Position numbers and translations under genes: made by a program. The notes beneath the pieces were generated by a model. It searched no databases and had not been told where the DNA came from. It saw nothing but the letters and a program-made list of their open reading frames with translations. Shown here in pieces: positions 8,949 through 18,087 of a stretch of 64,000 nucleotides of DNA (position 1 is its first letter; each line of letters starts with the position of its first letter). Origin of the DNA: Egaibacter sp046050465 (lineage in GTDB: Bacteria; Pseudomonadota; Gammaproteobacteria; Burkholderiales; Burkholderiaceae_C); NCBI GenBank assembly GCA_046050465.1, contig JBJOPS010000019.1:33722-97721 (forward strand). The letters run 5' to 3'.

Positions 8949-9785
8949 ATGTGCTGGCTCTGTAACAACAAACACGCCGCCTGGTCTTCGCGCCGGGCAT
9001 TCCTCGCATTGGCCGGGGCATCTGCTGCCGCGCCCGCTTTGGCGCAGGTCGATGTCGGCAAGTCGTCGAGCCTGCGCAAGCTGGTGCCCGCCGAAAAGCT
9101 GGAAACAGCTGCCAACCAGCAGTATGCGCAGATGATGAGCGAAGCCAGTGGCCAAAAAGCGCTGGCACCCGATAACCATCCGCAAGTGGTGCGCTTGCGC
9201 GCCATCGCCCGGCGGCTGATTGCGCACACCGCGCAGTGGAACGACCGCTCCCGGCAGTGGAAATGGGAGGTGAACCTGATTGGCAGCAAGCAGATCAACG
9301 CCTTTTGCATGCCCGGCGGCAAGATTGCCTTCTACACGGGCATTCTGGACCAGCTCAAGTTGAATGATGATGAAGTGGCCATGATCATGGGGCACGAGAT
9401 GGCCCACGCGCTGCGCGAGCACGCCCGCGAGCGGCTGGCCAAGTCGCAGGCCACCGGCATCGGCCTGTCGCTGGGCGCACAACTGCTGGGCTTGGGCCAG
9501 CTCGGTGACGTGGCCGCCAATCTGGGCACGCAGTTGCTGACGCTTAAATTCAGTCGCGAAGACGAAACCGAGGCCGATCTGGTGGGGCTGGAGCTCGCTG
9601 CGCGCTCCGCTTTTGCGCCGCAAGCCGGGGCCAGTTTGTGGAAGAAGATGGCGCAGGCGTCAGGCGGCACGGGCGGGCCGAAGTTCTTGTCCACACACCC
9701 CTCGGGCCCGGAACGTATCCGCGAACTGGAGGCCAATGCGCCGAAAGTGCAATCTTTGTACGATCAGGCGCGCAAGGCCGGATAA
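8949..9785 (+). CDS. Secreted M48 family zinc metalloprotease
   Basis: A 278-residue protein with an M48 (BepA/LoiP-like) peptidase domain. The zinc motif is HEMAH (H149, E150, H153), and the third ligand is a glutamate in the downstream EDETEAD segment near 204-210. The N-terminus has a Tat-like twin-arginine signal, SSRRAFLAL at 13-21, ending near AAAPALAQ, so the enzyme is probably periplasmic. It likely takes part in envelope protein quality control. Divergent from ampG with 75 bp between; convergent with xth across a dispersed repeat. Confidence 0.88.
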   Translation: MCWLCNNKHAAWSSRRAFLALAGASAAAPALAQVDVGKSSSLRKLVPAEKLETAANQQYAQMMSEASGQKALAPDNHPQVVRLRAIARRLIAHTAQWNDRSRQWKWEVNLIGSKQINAFCMPGGKIAFYTGILDQLKLNDDEVAMIMGHEMAHALREHARERLAKSQATGIGLSLGAQLLGLGQLGDVAANLGTQLLTLKFSREDETEADLVGLELAARSAFAPQAGASLWKKMAQASGGTGGPKFLSTHPSGPERIRELEANAPKVQSLYDQARKAG

Positions 9786-9803
9786 ATCGCCTTTTTAGTG
9801 GCC

Positions 9804-9860
9804 AAATCGGCCTCTAGCCCTTATAAAATATAGGTGAGTAGCTACTAATTACATAGCATA
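9804..9860 (+). repeat. Dispersed short repeat, copy 2
   Basis: GGCCTCTAGCCC start, GTGAGTAGCTACTAATTA core and TAGCAT end. It sits between the convergent protease and xth genes and supplies the last codons and TAA stop of xth (9849-9851). Confidence 0.75.
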
Positions 9861-10646
9861 TTCAATGGTAATGGGCGCGTGATCCGAGAACTTCTGGTCT
9901 TTGTAGATCGATTCACGCTTGGCAAAAGCCGCCAGCGCGGGTGTGGCCAGGTGGTAGTCCAGCCGCCACCCCACGTTGTTGGCGTAAGCCTGGCCGCGGT
10001 TGCTCCACCAGGTGTAGGCGGTGTCGGTGGCGGTGGGCTGTAGCTGGCGGTAGACGTCGATCAGGCCGGCCTCATTGAGCAGCTTGGTCATCCAGGCGCG
10101 TTCTTCGGGCGTGAAGCCGGAGTTTTTCTGGTTGCTGCGCCAGTTTTTCAGGTCCTGCTCCTTGTGGGCGATGTTCACGTCGCCGCACAGGATGTATTCG
10201 CGCTGCTGCTTGAGGTTCACCAGATGCGGGTAAAACTCCGCCAGAAACCGGAACTTGGCCTGCTGGCGGTCTTCGCCCGATGAGCCGCTGGGAAAGTAGC
10301 TGCTGATGATGGACAGTTTCTTTTGGGGCGTGTCAAAGCGCAGCTCCACATAGCGGCCTTCGGCGTCGAACTCGGGCGAGCCGTAGCCGATGATCACGTC
10401 GCTGGGCTCGTGGCGGGTGTATACCCCCACGCCCGAGTAGCCTTTCTTTTCTGCCAGGTGGAAATAGCCCTTGAGCCCGGCCAGATGCTGGAAATCGCCC
10501 TCCATGTGTTCGGCCTGTGCCTTGATTTCCTGCACGCAAATACAATCCGGCTTGGCCTGCGCAAGCCAGGCTTCGAGCCCCTTGCTGGTGGCGGAGCGGA
10601 TGCCGTTGAGGTTGAGGCTGGTTAATTTGAACAAGGATGTCTCCAT
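9849..10646 (-). CDS. xthA: Exodeoxyribonuclease III
   Basis: A 265-residue member of the exonuclease III / AP endonuclease family acting in base-excision repair. Visible landmarks are the SLNLNGIRSA start, the catalytic glutamate in CVQEIKAQ, the CGDVNIAH motif, WRLDYHLA, and the terminal SDHAPITIEY active-site histidine. The frame allows a start at 10676, but the ATG at 10646 leads directly into the conserved core. Its start codon overlaps that of pyrE on the opposite strand. The final residues (AM) and stop lie in a dispersed repeat. Confidence 0.93.
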   Translation of the reverse strand: METSLFKLTSLNLNGIRSATSKGLEAWLAQAKPDCICVQEIKAQAEHMEGDFQHLAGLKGYFHLAEKKGYSGVGVYTRHEPSDVIIGYGSPEFDAEGRYVELRFDTPQKKLSIISSYFPSGSSGEDRQQAKFRFLAEFYPHLVNLKQQREYILCGDVNIAHKEQDLKNWRSNQKNSGFTPEERAWMTKLLNEAGLIDVYRQLQPTATDTAYTWWSNRGQAYANNVGWRLDYHLATPALAAFAKRESIYKDQKFSDHAPITIEYAM

Positions 10647-11355
10647 GTCAGAGGTTGACAACAAGGGTGGGAACACGGCGAAGCCGCAGGATCAGCTGGC
10701 CCAGGATTTCGTGCAATTTGCACTCGATTGCGGCGTGCTCAGGTTTGGCGAGTTTAAGACCAAGGCCGGGCGGCTTTCTCCGTATTTCTTCAATGCCGGA
10801 CTGTTTGACGACGGTGCCAAACTGGGTCGGCTCGCGCAATTCTATGCCCGCAGCCTGTTGCACAGCGGCATCGAATTCGACATGATTTTTGGCCCCGCCT
10901 ACAAGGGCATTCCGCTGGGCGCCGCACTGGCGGTGGAGCTGGCCCGCCTGGGGCGCAATGTGCCGTTTGCCTACAACCGCAAGGAAGCCAAAGACCACGG
11001 AGAGGGCGGCACGCTGGTGGGTGCGCCACTCAAGGGCCGCGTGCTGATCGTGGACGATGTGATGTCGGCCGGTACGGCGGCGCGCGAATCCATTGCCATC
11101 ATCCAGGCGGCAGGTGCCACGCCCCATGCCGTGCTCATTGCGCTGGACCGGCAGGAAAAAGCCACCGAGAACGGTGCTGATGTGCCTTACAGCGCCGTGC
11201 AGTACGTCAACCGCCAGCTGGGACTTCAGGTTTGCAGTATTGCGAAACTATCTGATTTAATGCAGTATCTACAGGCCCACAGCAATGCGAGGCTGGTCGC
11301 GGATCATCTGCGGGTGCAGTTGTACCGGCAAAGATATGGCGTTGAAGAAGGTTGA
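10645..11355 (+). CDS. pyrE: Orotate phosphoribosyltransferase
   Basis: A 236-residue type I phosphoribosyltransferase that joins orotate and PRPP to form OMP in pyrimidine synthesis. The PRPP-binding motif is VLIVDDVMSAGTA, and FGPAYKGIPLG and AYNRKEAKDHGEGG are family landmarks. The ATG at 10645 has an AAGGA site at 10633-10637; the frame is open further upstream, but that stretch is antisense to xth. A DUF4124 gene follows after 6 bp. Confidence 0.95.
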   Translation: MSEVDNKGGNTAKPQDQLAQDFVQFALDCGVLRFGEFKTKAGRLSPYFFNAGLFDDGAKLGRLAQFYARSLLHSGIEFDMIFGPAYKGIPLGAALAVELARLGRNVPFAYNRKEAKDHGEGGTLVGAPLKGRVLIVDDVMSAGTAARESIAIIQAAGATPHAVLIALDRQEKATENGADVPYSAVQYVNRQLGLQVCSIAKLSDLMQYLQAHSNARLVADHLRVQLYRQRYGVEEG

Positions 11356-11361
11356 ACAAAC

Positions 11362-12027
11362 ATGACTCGAAATATCAGGTTGGTGTTGGTGACGCTGGCT
11401 GTCAGCATGTCAACGGTCTATGCGCAAATACCGGTTGCTGGTATCTACACCTGCGTTGACAGCAAAGGCCGCAAGCTCACGTCGGACCGACCTATAGCCG
11501 AGTGTGTCGACCGTGAGCAGAACATTCTGAACCCCAGTGGTACTGTCAGGGTCAAAATTGGCCCCACACTGACAGCCCAGGAACGGGCTGCCCAGGAGCA
11601 AAAAGACAAGCTGGCGCTGGAGGCAAAAGTTCGCCAGCTGGAGGAAAAACGGCGCGACCGTGCGCTTGTGTTGCGCTATCCGAATCGGGCTGTGCACGAT
11701 AAGGAGCGTGCAGAGGCGTTGAGCCAGATTGGCGTGGTCACGCAGGCCATCAATAACCGGATCGTGGAGTTGCGTCGAGAGCGCGTCAGCATTGATGCCG
11801 AGATGGAGTTTTACAAGAAAGACCCCAGCAAGGCGTCCCCATCGGTTCTCCGCCAGCTTGAAGACAACGACCACAGCATGGCTGTGCAAAAACGCTTTAT
11901 TGGCGATCAGGAATCGGAAATGAAGCGTGTGAATGCTCGTTTTGACGAAGAGCTGGCGCGGCTCAAGGGGCTGTGGCCAACAACGACCCAGGTCCCGGAC
12001 GCTGTCGGTCAGCTCAAAAAGCCCTGA
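11362..12027 (+). CDS. DUF4124 domain-containing periplasmic protein
   Basis: 221 residues. A signal peptide of about 21 residues (ends STVYAQ) is followed by a DUF4124-like start (GIYTCVDSKGRKLTSDRPIAEC) with paired cysteines. Then comes a long charged, probably coiled-coil region from about residue 65 to 205. Role unknown; the family is common in betaproteobacterial envelopes. It follows pyrE closely on the same strand and converges on gatB with 12 bp between. Confidence 0.78.
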   Translation: MTRNIRLVLVTLAVSMSTVYAQIPVAGIYTCVDSKGRKLTSDRPIAECVDREQNILNPSGTVRVKIGPTLTAQERAAQEQKDKLALEAKVRQLEEKRRDRALVLRYPNRAVHDKERAEALSQIGVVTQAINNRIVELRRERVSIDAEMEFYKKDPSKASPSVLRQLEDNDHSMAVQKRFIGDQESEMKRVNARFDEELARLKGLWPTTTQVPDAVGQLKKP

Positions 12028-12039
12028 TTTCGCAGGAGT

Positions 12040-13560
12040 CTAGTCCAGCTTCTGGCGCAGCAGGTCATTGACTTGTTGCGGATTGACCCGGCCCTTGCTG
12101 CCCTTCATGATCTGACCGACCAGTGCGTTGAGTGCCTTGGTGTTGCCGGCCTTGTATTCCTCGACATTTTTCGGGTTGGCGGCGAGAACGTCAGCAACAA
12201 TTTTCTCCAGTTCGCTGGTGTCGTTCTGCTGCAACAGATCCATCTGGATAACAATCGTTTCAACCTCGCCATCATTGACGGGAAACGTGAGCGTGCCGGG
12301 AGCGGCAAGTACTTGCCTGCCAATGGACCAGAGTGCCGGGAAAAGTTGATCTTTTGCCGACTTGTTGTGAATCTTTCCCGCGCTCAGCAATTCGATCATT
12401 TGTGCCAATGCTTTGGGCGGGACCGGACAGTGGTTGATGTTAAATTCTTCTGAATTCAGACGACGGGATATTTCCCCCATGATCCAGTTAGCGGCGATTT
12501 TGGGTTGGTTGCAGGCCTTGACCGTCGCCTCAAAATACGCTGCCATCTCGCGGCTTTGAGTCAGGGCCATCGCATCGTATTCAGAAAGCCCATAGTCGGT
12601 CACAAAGCGGGCCGCCATTGCGCGTGGCAACTCCGGCATCCCGGCACGAATCTGCTCCACCCACTCATCCGCGATCACCAGTGGCGGCAAATCCGGGTCA
12701 GGAAAATAGCGGTAATCCGCAGCATCTTCCTTTGTGCGCATTGCCCGTGTTTCACCCGTATCTGGATTGAACAGCACGGTGGCTTGTTGAATCGCGTGGC
12801 CGTCTTCAATCTGCTCAATCTGCCAGCGCACTTCAAAGTCAATCGCCTGCTGCATGAATTTGAAGCTGTTCAGGTTCTTGATCTCGCGGCGCGTGCCTAG
12901 CTCACCACCGGGTTTTCGCACCGACACGTTGGCGTCGCAGCGGAAGCTGCCTTCCTGCATATTGCCGTCGCAGATGCCGATCCAGGTGACGATCTTGTGC
13001 AGCTCTTTCGCGTAGGCCACGGCCTCGGCACTGGAGCGCATGTCGGGCTCCGTCACGATCTCCAGCAGCGGCGTGCCGGCGCGGTTCAGGTCAATGCCTG
13101 TCTGGCCCACGAAATCTTCGTGCAGCGATTTGCCCGCATCTTCTTCAAGGTGGGCGCGTACCAGCCGCACGGTTTTCTTTTCGTCACCGAGAAAAAACTC
13201 TACCTGGCCACCTTGCACCACGGGAATCTCGAACTGGCTGATCTGGTAGCCCTTGGGCAGGTCCGGGTAAAAGTAGTTTTTGCGGGCAAAGATGCTGCGC
13301 GGCGCAATGTGCGAACCGATGGCCAACCCGAACTGGATGGCCCGCTCCACTGCGCCCTTGTTCATGACCGGCAAGGTCCCCGGCAGCGCCAGGTCCACCG
13401 GGCAAGCCTGCGTGTTGGGCTCGGCGCCAAACGCCGTGGATGCGCGAGAAAAGATTTTGGACTGTGTCGAAAGCTGGGCGTGGGTTTCGAAGCCGATGAC
13501 GACTTCGTAGCCCTTGACCAGCAGGGGTTGCGTTGTGGTGGATTCGCTTGCCATGGTCAT
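12040..13560 (-). CDS. gatB: Asp-tRNA(Asn)/Glu-tRNA(Gln) amidotransferase subunit B
   Basis: A 506-residue GatB that activates mischarged Glu-tRNA(Gln) or Asp-tRNA(Asn) for transamidation. Landmarks: YEVVIGFETHAQLST at the N-terminus, FARKNYFYPDLPKGYQISQ, AGTPLLEIVTEPD, and a C-terminal Yqey-like tail ending NPQQVNDLLRQKL. The start (13560) directly abuts the gatA stop; a second Met lies two codons in. Last gene of gatC-gatA-gatB. Confidence 0.96.
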   Translation of the reverse strand: MTMASESTTTQPLLVKGYEVVIGFETHAQLSTQSKIFSRASTAFGAEPNTQACPVDLALPGTLPVMNKGAVERAIQFGLAIGSHIAPRSIFARKNYFYPDLPKGYQISQFEIPVVQGGQVEFFLGDEKKTVRLVRAHLEEDAGKSLHEDFVGQTGIDLNRAGTPLLEIVTEPDMRSSAEAVAYAKELHKIVTWIGICDGNMQEGSFRCDANVSVRKPGGELGTRREIKNLNSFKFMQQAIDFEVRWQIEQIEDGHAIQQATVLFNPDTGETRAMRTKEDAADYRYFPDPDLPPLVIADEWVEQIRAGMPELPRAMAARFVTDYGLSEYDAMALTQSREMAAYFEATVKACNQPKIAANWIMGEISRRLNSEEFNINHCPVPPKALAQMIELLSAGKIHNKSAKDQLFPALWSIGRQVLAAPGTLTFPVNDGEVETIVIQMDLLQQNDTSELEKIVADVLAANPKNVEEYKAGNTKALNALVGQIMKGSKGRVNPQQVNDLLRQKLD

Positions 13561-15066
13561 TCAATATCCTGTGGGCCGGGCCAGATGAAAGTCCGTTGCT
13601 TGCTGGAAGCGGTGCGCGACGTTCAGCAGCCGGGCTTCCTGCATGTAGTTGCCAATGAGTTGCAGGCCCACGGGCATGTGGCCTTCGCCAAAGCCGGCTG
13701 GAATGCTCATGCCCGGCAGGCCCGCCAGTGAGCCCGGCAGTGTGAAAATATCGGCCAGGTAGTCAGCCAGCGGGTCATTGCCGTGCCCACCCAGTTTCCA
13801 TGCGACCGTTGGCGCAACCGGCCCGGCGATGACATCACAGTACTTGAAGGCCTGCTGAAAGTCATCTGCAATCATGCGCCGGATTTTTTGCGCCTGCAGG
13901 TAATAGGCGTCGTAGTAGCCGTGCGAGAGCACATAGGTGCCGATCATGATGCGGCGCTTGACCTCGTCGCCAAAACCTTCGGCACGGGTCTTTTTGTACA
14001 TATCGGCCAGATCCGTGTATTGCGCGGCGCGGTGGCCGAACTTCACACCGTCAAAACGGCTCAGATTGCTGGACGCTTCTGCGGGCGCGATGATGTAATA
14101 AACCGGTATCGACAGCTCGGTGCGGGGTAGTGAAATGGGTACCAGCTTGGCGCCGAGCTTCTCATATTCCTTCAACGCGGCATCCACTGCAGTGCGCACG
14201 TCGCCAGCGAGCCCTTCGCCGAAAAATTCGTGCGGCACGCCAATGCGCAGCCCGTCCAGCGATGCACTTAACGAGCGTGTGAAGTCTTCCATAGGCGCAT
14301 CCAGCGACGTGGAATCACGGTCGGGGTCCGGCCCGCACATCGCGCTCAACAACAGTGCGCAGTCTTCGGCCGTGCGTGCCATCGGCCCGGCCTGGTCCAG
14401 ACTGGAGGCAAACGCCACCATGCCGTAGCGTGAAGCACGTCCATATGTGGGCTTGATGCCGGTGATGCCGCAAAACGAAGCAGGCTGGCGAATGGAGCCA
14501 CCGGTATCGGTGCCTGTGGCCACGGGTGTGAGGCGCGCTGCAACGGCCGCCGCGCTGCCGCCAGACGACCCGCCAGGTATGCGACTGGTGTCCCACGGGT
14601 TGCGTACAGGATGAGGTTGTGAATAACCGACAGGTGCCACGGCGGAGTTTTCGTTGCTGGAGCCCATGGCGAACTCGTCGCAGTTGAGCTTGCCCAGTGT
14701 CACCATGCCTTGTCCGGCCAGTTTGGCCACAACGGTGGCATCAAATGGCGAGCGATAGCCCGCCAGCATTTTTGAGCCCGCCGTGCTGTAAAAATCCTTG
14801 GTGACGAAAATGTCCTTGTGGGCGATGGGCACACCTTCCAGTGCCGAGCCTGTGCCAGACGCGATCCGCTGATCCGCGGCACGGGCCTGCGCCAGTGTCA
14901 CATCTTCGTTAATGTCAATATAGGCGCCCAGCGATGTGTGGGCATGGACACGGGCAAGAAAGTGCTGGGCGGCCTCTACTGCAGAAAATTTGCGCTCCTG
15001 CAATTGATGGGTGAGCTGTGCAACGGTCAGATCGTGCAGGTCTTGAGTGGTGGCTCTGGATGTCAT
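13561..15066 (-). CDS. gatA: Asp-tRNA(Asn)/Glu-tRNA(Gln) amidotransferase subunit A
   Basis: A 501-residue amidase-signature enzyme that releases ammonia from glutamine for GatB. The Ser-Ser-Lys machinery shows as the lysine of IAHKDIF and the glycine/serine-rich IPGGSSGGSAAAVAA with TDTGGSIRQPAS. Full length. Five bases separate it from gatC upstream. Confidence 0.96.
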   Translation of the reverse strand: MTSRATTQDLHDLTVAQLTHQLQERKFSAVEAAQHFLARVHAHTSLGAYIDINEDVTLAQARAADQRIASGTGSALEGVPIAHKDIFVTKDFYSTAGSKMLAGYRSPFDATVVAKLAGQGMVTLGKLNCDEFAMGSSNENSAVAPVGYSQPHPVRNPWDTSRIPGGSSGGSAAAVAARLTPVATGTDTGGSIRQPASFCGITGIKPTYGRASRYGMVAFASSLDQAGPMARTAEDCALLLSAMCGPDPDRDSTSLDAPMEDFTRSLSASLDGLRIGVPHEFFGEGLAGDVRTAVDAALKEYEKLGAKLVPISLPRTELSIPVYYIIAPAEASSNLSRFDGVKFGHRAAQYTDLADMYKKTRAEGFGDEVKRRIMIGTYVLSHGYYDAYYLQAQKIRRMIADDFQQAFKYCDVIAGPVAPTVAWKLGGHGNDPLADYLADIFTLPGSLAGLPGMSIPAGFGEGHMPVGLQLIGNYMQEARLLNVAHRFQQATDFHLARPTGY

Positions 15067-15071
15067 GACGC

Positions 15072-15371
15072 TTACTCAATGACCCTGGGCACCAGGAACA
15101 GGCCGTTTTCTACAACCGGCGCACTGCGCTGGTTGGTTGCGCGGCTGGCCGGCTCGCTGACGACGTCGTCGCACAGTCGCAAGGAAATATCGGAAATGGC
15201 GGCAACCGGATGGGCGAGTGGTTCGATGTGCGTAGTGTCCACTGCGCGCATCTTTTCGACCATTCCGAAAAATCCATTTAACTGGTCGAGGATGCGTCCG
15301 CTCTGTGCAGGCTGGAGCTCAAGCCGGGCCAGATTGGCAATGCGTGAAAGGTCGGAAGCGGTCAGTGACAT
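15072..15371 (-). CDS. gatC: Asp-tRNA(Asn)/Glu-tRNA(Gln) amidotransferase subunit C
   Basis: A 99-residue GatC, the small subunit that stabilises GatA-GatB. Typical segments are LSRIANLARLEL and VDTTHIEPLAHP, with an internal RLCDDVVSEP. The ORF could start at 15470, but GatC proteins begin just before this conserved helix, so I use the ATG at 15371. First gene of gatCAB, divergent from mreB across about 190 bp that must hold both promoters. Confidence 0.92.
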   Translation of the reverse strand: MSLTASDLSRIANLARLELQPAQSGRILDQLNGFFGMVEKMRAVDTTHIEPLAHPVAAISDISLRLCDDVVSEPASRATNQRSAPVVENGLFLVPRVIE

Positions 15372-15562
15372 GGTGAAAATGGAGTTGCAACCGGGCGTAA
15401 AACGGGCCACGCCGGCCAGGGTGTTCGCAGGGGATAGGGTATTATCCCGCCTTTGGTGCAGCATCTGCAAATGTGCGGATTTTGATGGCTAAAGTACGCT
15501 TTTGAGTTGATGGATATGGTGATGACAGGTTTGCGCGCCGGTTGCGCCTGGAAGGATTTTTG

Positions 15563-16606
15563 ATGTTTGGAGCATTCCGCCGGTATTTTTCTACCGACCT
15601 CGCTATTGACCTTGGTACAGCCAATACCCTGATTTTTGTGCGGGACAAGGGCATCGTGCTGGATGAGCCGTCGGTAGTGGCCATTCGCCATGAGGGCGGC
15701 CCGCAGGGTAAAAAAACCATTCAGGCGGTAGGCCAGGAGGCTAAGGCCATGTTGGGCAAGGTTCCGGGCAACATTGAAGCCATACGCCCTATGAAAGACG
15801 GGGTAATTGCGGATTTTACGGTTACCGAGCAAATGCTCAAGCAGTTCATCAAGATGGTGCACCCGCGCAGCGTTTTCAAGCCCAGTCCGCGCATCATCAT
15901 CTGCGTCCCCTGCGGGTCCACTCAAGTGGAGCGTCGGGCCATTCGTGAATCTGCTTTGGGAGCTGGCGCCAGCGACGTGTATTTGATTGAAGAACCCATG
16001 GCTGCAGCTATCGGTGCGGGCTTGCCAGTGTCCGAGGCCAGTGGTTCCATGGTGGTGGATATTGGCGGCGGCACGACAGAAGTTGGTGTCATTTCCTTGG
16101 GGGGCATGGTTTACAAGGGTAGCGTGCGCGTGGGCGGTGACCGTTTCGACGATGCCATCATCAACTACATTCGCCGCAACTACGGCATGTTGATTGGTGA
16201 GCCGACTGCTGAGGCGATCAAAAAACAGATTGGCTCGGCCTTTCCGGGCTCTGAAGTCAGGGAAATGGAAGTGCGCGGGCGCAACCTGTCCGAAGGCGTG
16301 CCCCGCAGTTTTACCATTTCCAGTAACGAAATCCTTGAAGCACTGACTGATCCGCTGAATAACATTGTGTCAGCGGTGAAAAATGCCCTGGAGCAAACCC
16401 CGCCGGAACTGGGTGCCGATATTGCTGATCGGGGCATGATGCTGACCGGGGGAGGGGCGCTGCTGCGCGATCTGGACCGCTTGCTGGCCGAAGAGACAGG
16501 GCTGCCGGTACTGGTGGCTGAAGACCCGCTGACGTGTGTGGTTCGCGGTTGTGGTATCGCGCTGGAGCAGATGGAGCGCCTGGGCTCCATTTTTACCAGC
16601 GAATAG
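15563..16606 (+). CDS. mreB: Rod shape-determining actin homologue MreB
   Basis: A 347-residue bacterial actin that organises lateral cell-wall synthesis at the inner membrane. It starts MFGAFRRYFSTDLAIDLGTANT (the FGAFR amphipathic membrane-binding helix precedes phosphate-1), with phosphate-2 VVDIGGGTTEVGV and the adenosine motif MLTGGGALLRDL. The ATG at 15563 follows a GGAAGGA site. First gene of mreBCD-mrdA. Confidence 0.97.
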   Translation: MFGAFRRYFSTDLAIDLGTANTLIFVRDKGIVLDEPSVVAIRHEGGPQGKKTIQAVGQEAKAMLGKVPGNIEAIRPMKDGVIADFTVTEQMLKQFIKMVHPRSVFKPSPRIIICVPCGSTQVERRAIRESALGAGASDVYLIEEPMAAAIGAGLPVSEASGSMVVDIGGGTTEVGVISLGGMVYKGSVRVGGDRFDDAIINYIRRNYGMLIGEPTAEAIKKQIGSAFPGSEVREMEVRGRNLSEGVPRSFTISSNEILEALTDPLNNIVSAVKNALEQTPPELGADIADRGMMLTGGGALLRDLDRLLAEETGLPVLVAEDPLTCVVRGCGIALEQMERLGSIFTSE

Positions 16607-16635
16607 GGGTTGGCCGCCCGGGACAATAGCCGTCC

Positions 16636-17559
16636 ATGCCGCTCGGTACCCTTGACAGAACGCCGCCGCCCTTCTTCCGGCAGGGCCCGTCAGCGCTGTC
16701 CAAACTCATGCTGTTCAGTGCAATGGCATTGTTTTTGATGGTGGCTGACACAAGGTTTGAGCTCGTAAAGCCTCTTCGAGTGGCGTTGGCCACCGTGCTT
16801 TATCCTGTCCAGTGGCTTGCCATGAAACCTGTGGTGTGGGCCCGGGATGGCGGGTTGTATTTTGAGTCATTGCGGGCAGCGCAGGCCGCGCAAAAAGAGA
16901 CCTATCAAAAACTTGCTGCGTTATCCCAGCGTGCCAATCAAGTCGAGCAGCTGGCACTGGAGAATATGCGACTGCGCAAGTTGCTCGACCTTCGTGAGCG
17001 AGCGTCTACTTCTGCGCAGGCCGCGCGAGTGCTTTATGACGCAGCTGATCCCCACACACGCAAAATCATTGTTGACAAAGGGCTGGTTGATGGTGTGATT
17101 GTTGGCTCTCCGGTGCTGGACGAGGCCGCTGTGTTGGGGCAGGTAACCCGTGTCTATCCGGCCATCAGCGAGGTTACTCTGGTGATTGACCGCGATCAGG
17201 CCATTCCGGTGCTCAACGTTCGTACGGGGGCACGTGGAGTAGCGTTTGGCGAGGCGGCAGCTTTTGCGGGCACATTGGAGCTGCGCTTCATGTCTGCCAA
17301 TGCCGACGTACAGGCAGGAGATCTTCTTACCACCAGTGGTGTAGATGGAGTTTATCCACCGGGATTGCCGGTTGCGCGGGTGGAAAAAGTTGAGCGACGG
17401 ATTGATTCGGCGTTTGCCCGTATTTACTGCACCCCGCTGGCGTTGGTGCATGGTGCAAACCATGTCATGTTGCTGAAGCCGGTGGCGATGGATCCGGCTT
17501 TTGAGCGTCCTGTTGTCGAAGCGCCTGTGGTGCAGCAGAAAAGGGGCAAATCAGGATGA
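16636..17559 (+). CDS. mreC: Rod shape-determining protein MreC
   Basis: 307 residues: short cytoplasmic start, one TM helix near 24-40, a periplasmic coiled coil near 75-115 (QRANQVEQLALENMRLRKLL), then the two beta-barrel domains typical of MreC with LLTTSGVDGVYPPGLPVA. It scaffolds the elongasome between MreB, MreD and PBP2. Its stop overlaps the mreD start. Confidence 0.94.
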   Translation: MPLGTLDRTPPPFFRQGPSALSKLMLFSAMALFLMVADTRFELVKPLRVALATVLYPVQWLAMKPVVWARDGGLYFESLRAAQAAQKETYQKLAALSQRANQVEQLALENMRLRKLLDLRERASTSAQAARVLYDAADPHTRKIIVDKGLVDGVIVGSPVLDEAAVLGQVTRVYPAISEVTLVIDRDQAIPVLNVRTGARGVAFGEAAAFAGTLELRFMSANADVQAGDLLTTSGVDGVYPPGLPVARVEKVERRIDSAFARIYCTPLALVHGANHVMLLKPVAMDPAFERPVVEAPVVQQKRGKSG

Positions 17560-18086
17560 TCATGCGTCCTGGTCAGCAATTGCTGTTGCCTGCCAACCCG
17601 CTGTTCATTTGGGCATCACTGTCGATGGCACTGTTGCTCAACATGGTTCAAAACATGGGCTTGTGGGGGCGCGCGGCTTGGGTGCCGGATGTGGTGGCGC
17701 TGGTGCTGGTGTTCTGGACCGTTCACCAGCCTTTGCGCGTCGGTATTGGTGTCGCGTTTGGATTTGGCCTGATGATTGATGTGCACCAGTCCAGTCTGTT
17801 GGGCCAGCACGCTCTGGCATACACGGCGTTGAGTTTTCTGGCTATCGCCATTCACCGGCGTTTGTTGTGGTTTAGCGTGCCGTCGCAGGCCTTGCAGGTG
17901 TTCCCACTGTTTGTGATGGCCCATGTCATTGAGCTGCTGGTTCGCATGCTGGCTGGCGGTGGTTTCCCCGGGGTTTTGTTTTTGCTGGCGCCGATAATTG
18001 AGGCAATGCTGTGGCCACTGATCAGCGTTTTGTTGCTGTGGCCGCAACGGCGGGCACCCAATCCGGACGCCAACAGGCCTTTGTGA
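17556..18086 (+). CDS. mreD: Rod shape-determining protein MreD
   Basis: A 176-residue, very hydrophobic inner-membrane protein with five or six predicted TM helices. The MreD-type motif is GFGLMIDVHQSSLLGQHAL. It overlaps mreC by 4 bp and mrdA starts 2 bp downstream, so the operon is tightly coupled. Confidence 0.92.
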   Translation: MIMRPGQQLLLPANPLFIWASLSMALLLNMVQNMGLWGRAAWVPDVVALVLVFWTVHQPLRVGIGVAFGFGLMIDVHQSSLLGQHALAYTALSFLAIAIHRRLLWFSVPSQALQVFPLFVMAHVIELLVRMLAGGGFPGVLFLLAPIIEAMLWPLISVLLLWPQRRAPNPDANRPL

Positions 18087-18087
18087 C

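Noticed and set aside
8874..9623. Upstream extension of the ampG frame
   Set aside because: Runs antisense through the M48 protease; AmpG homology starts after the ATG at 8873.
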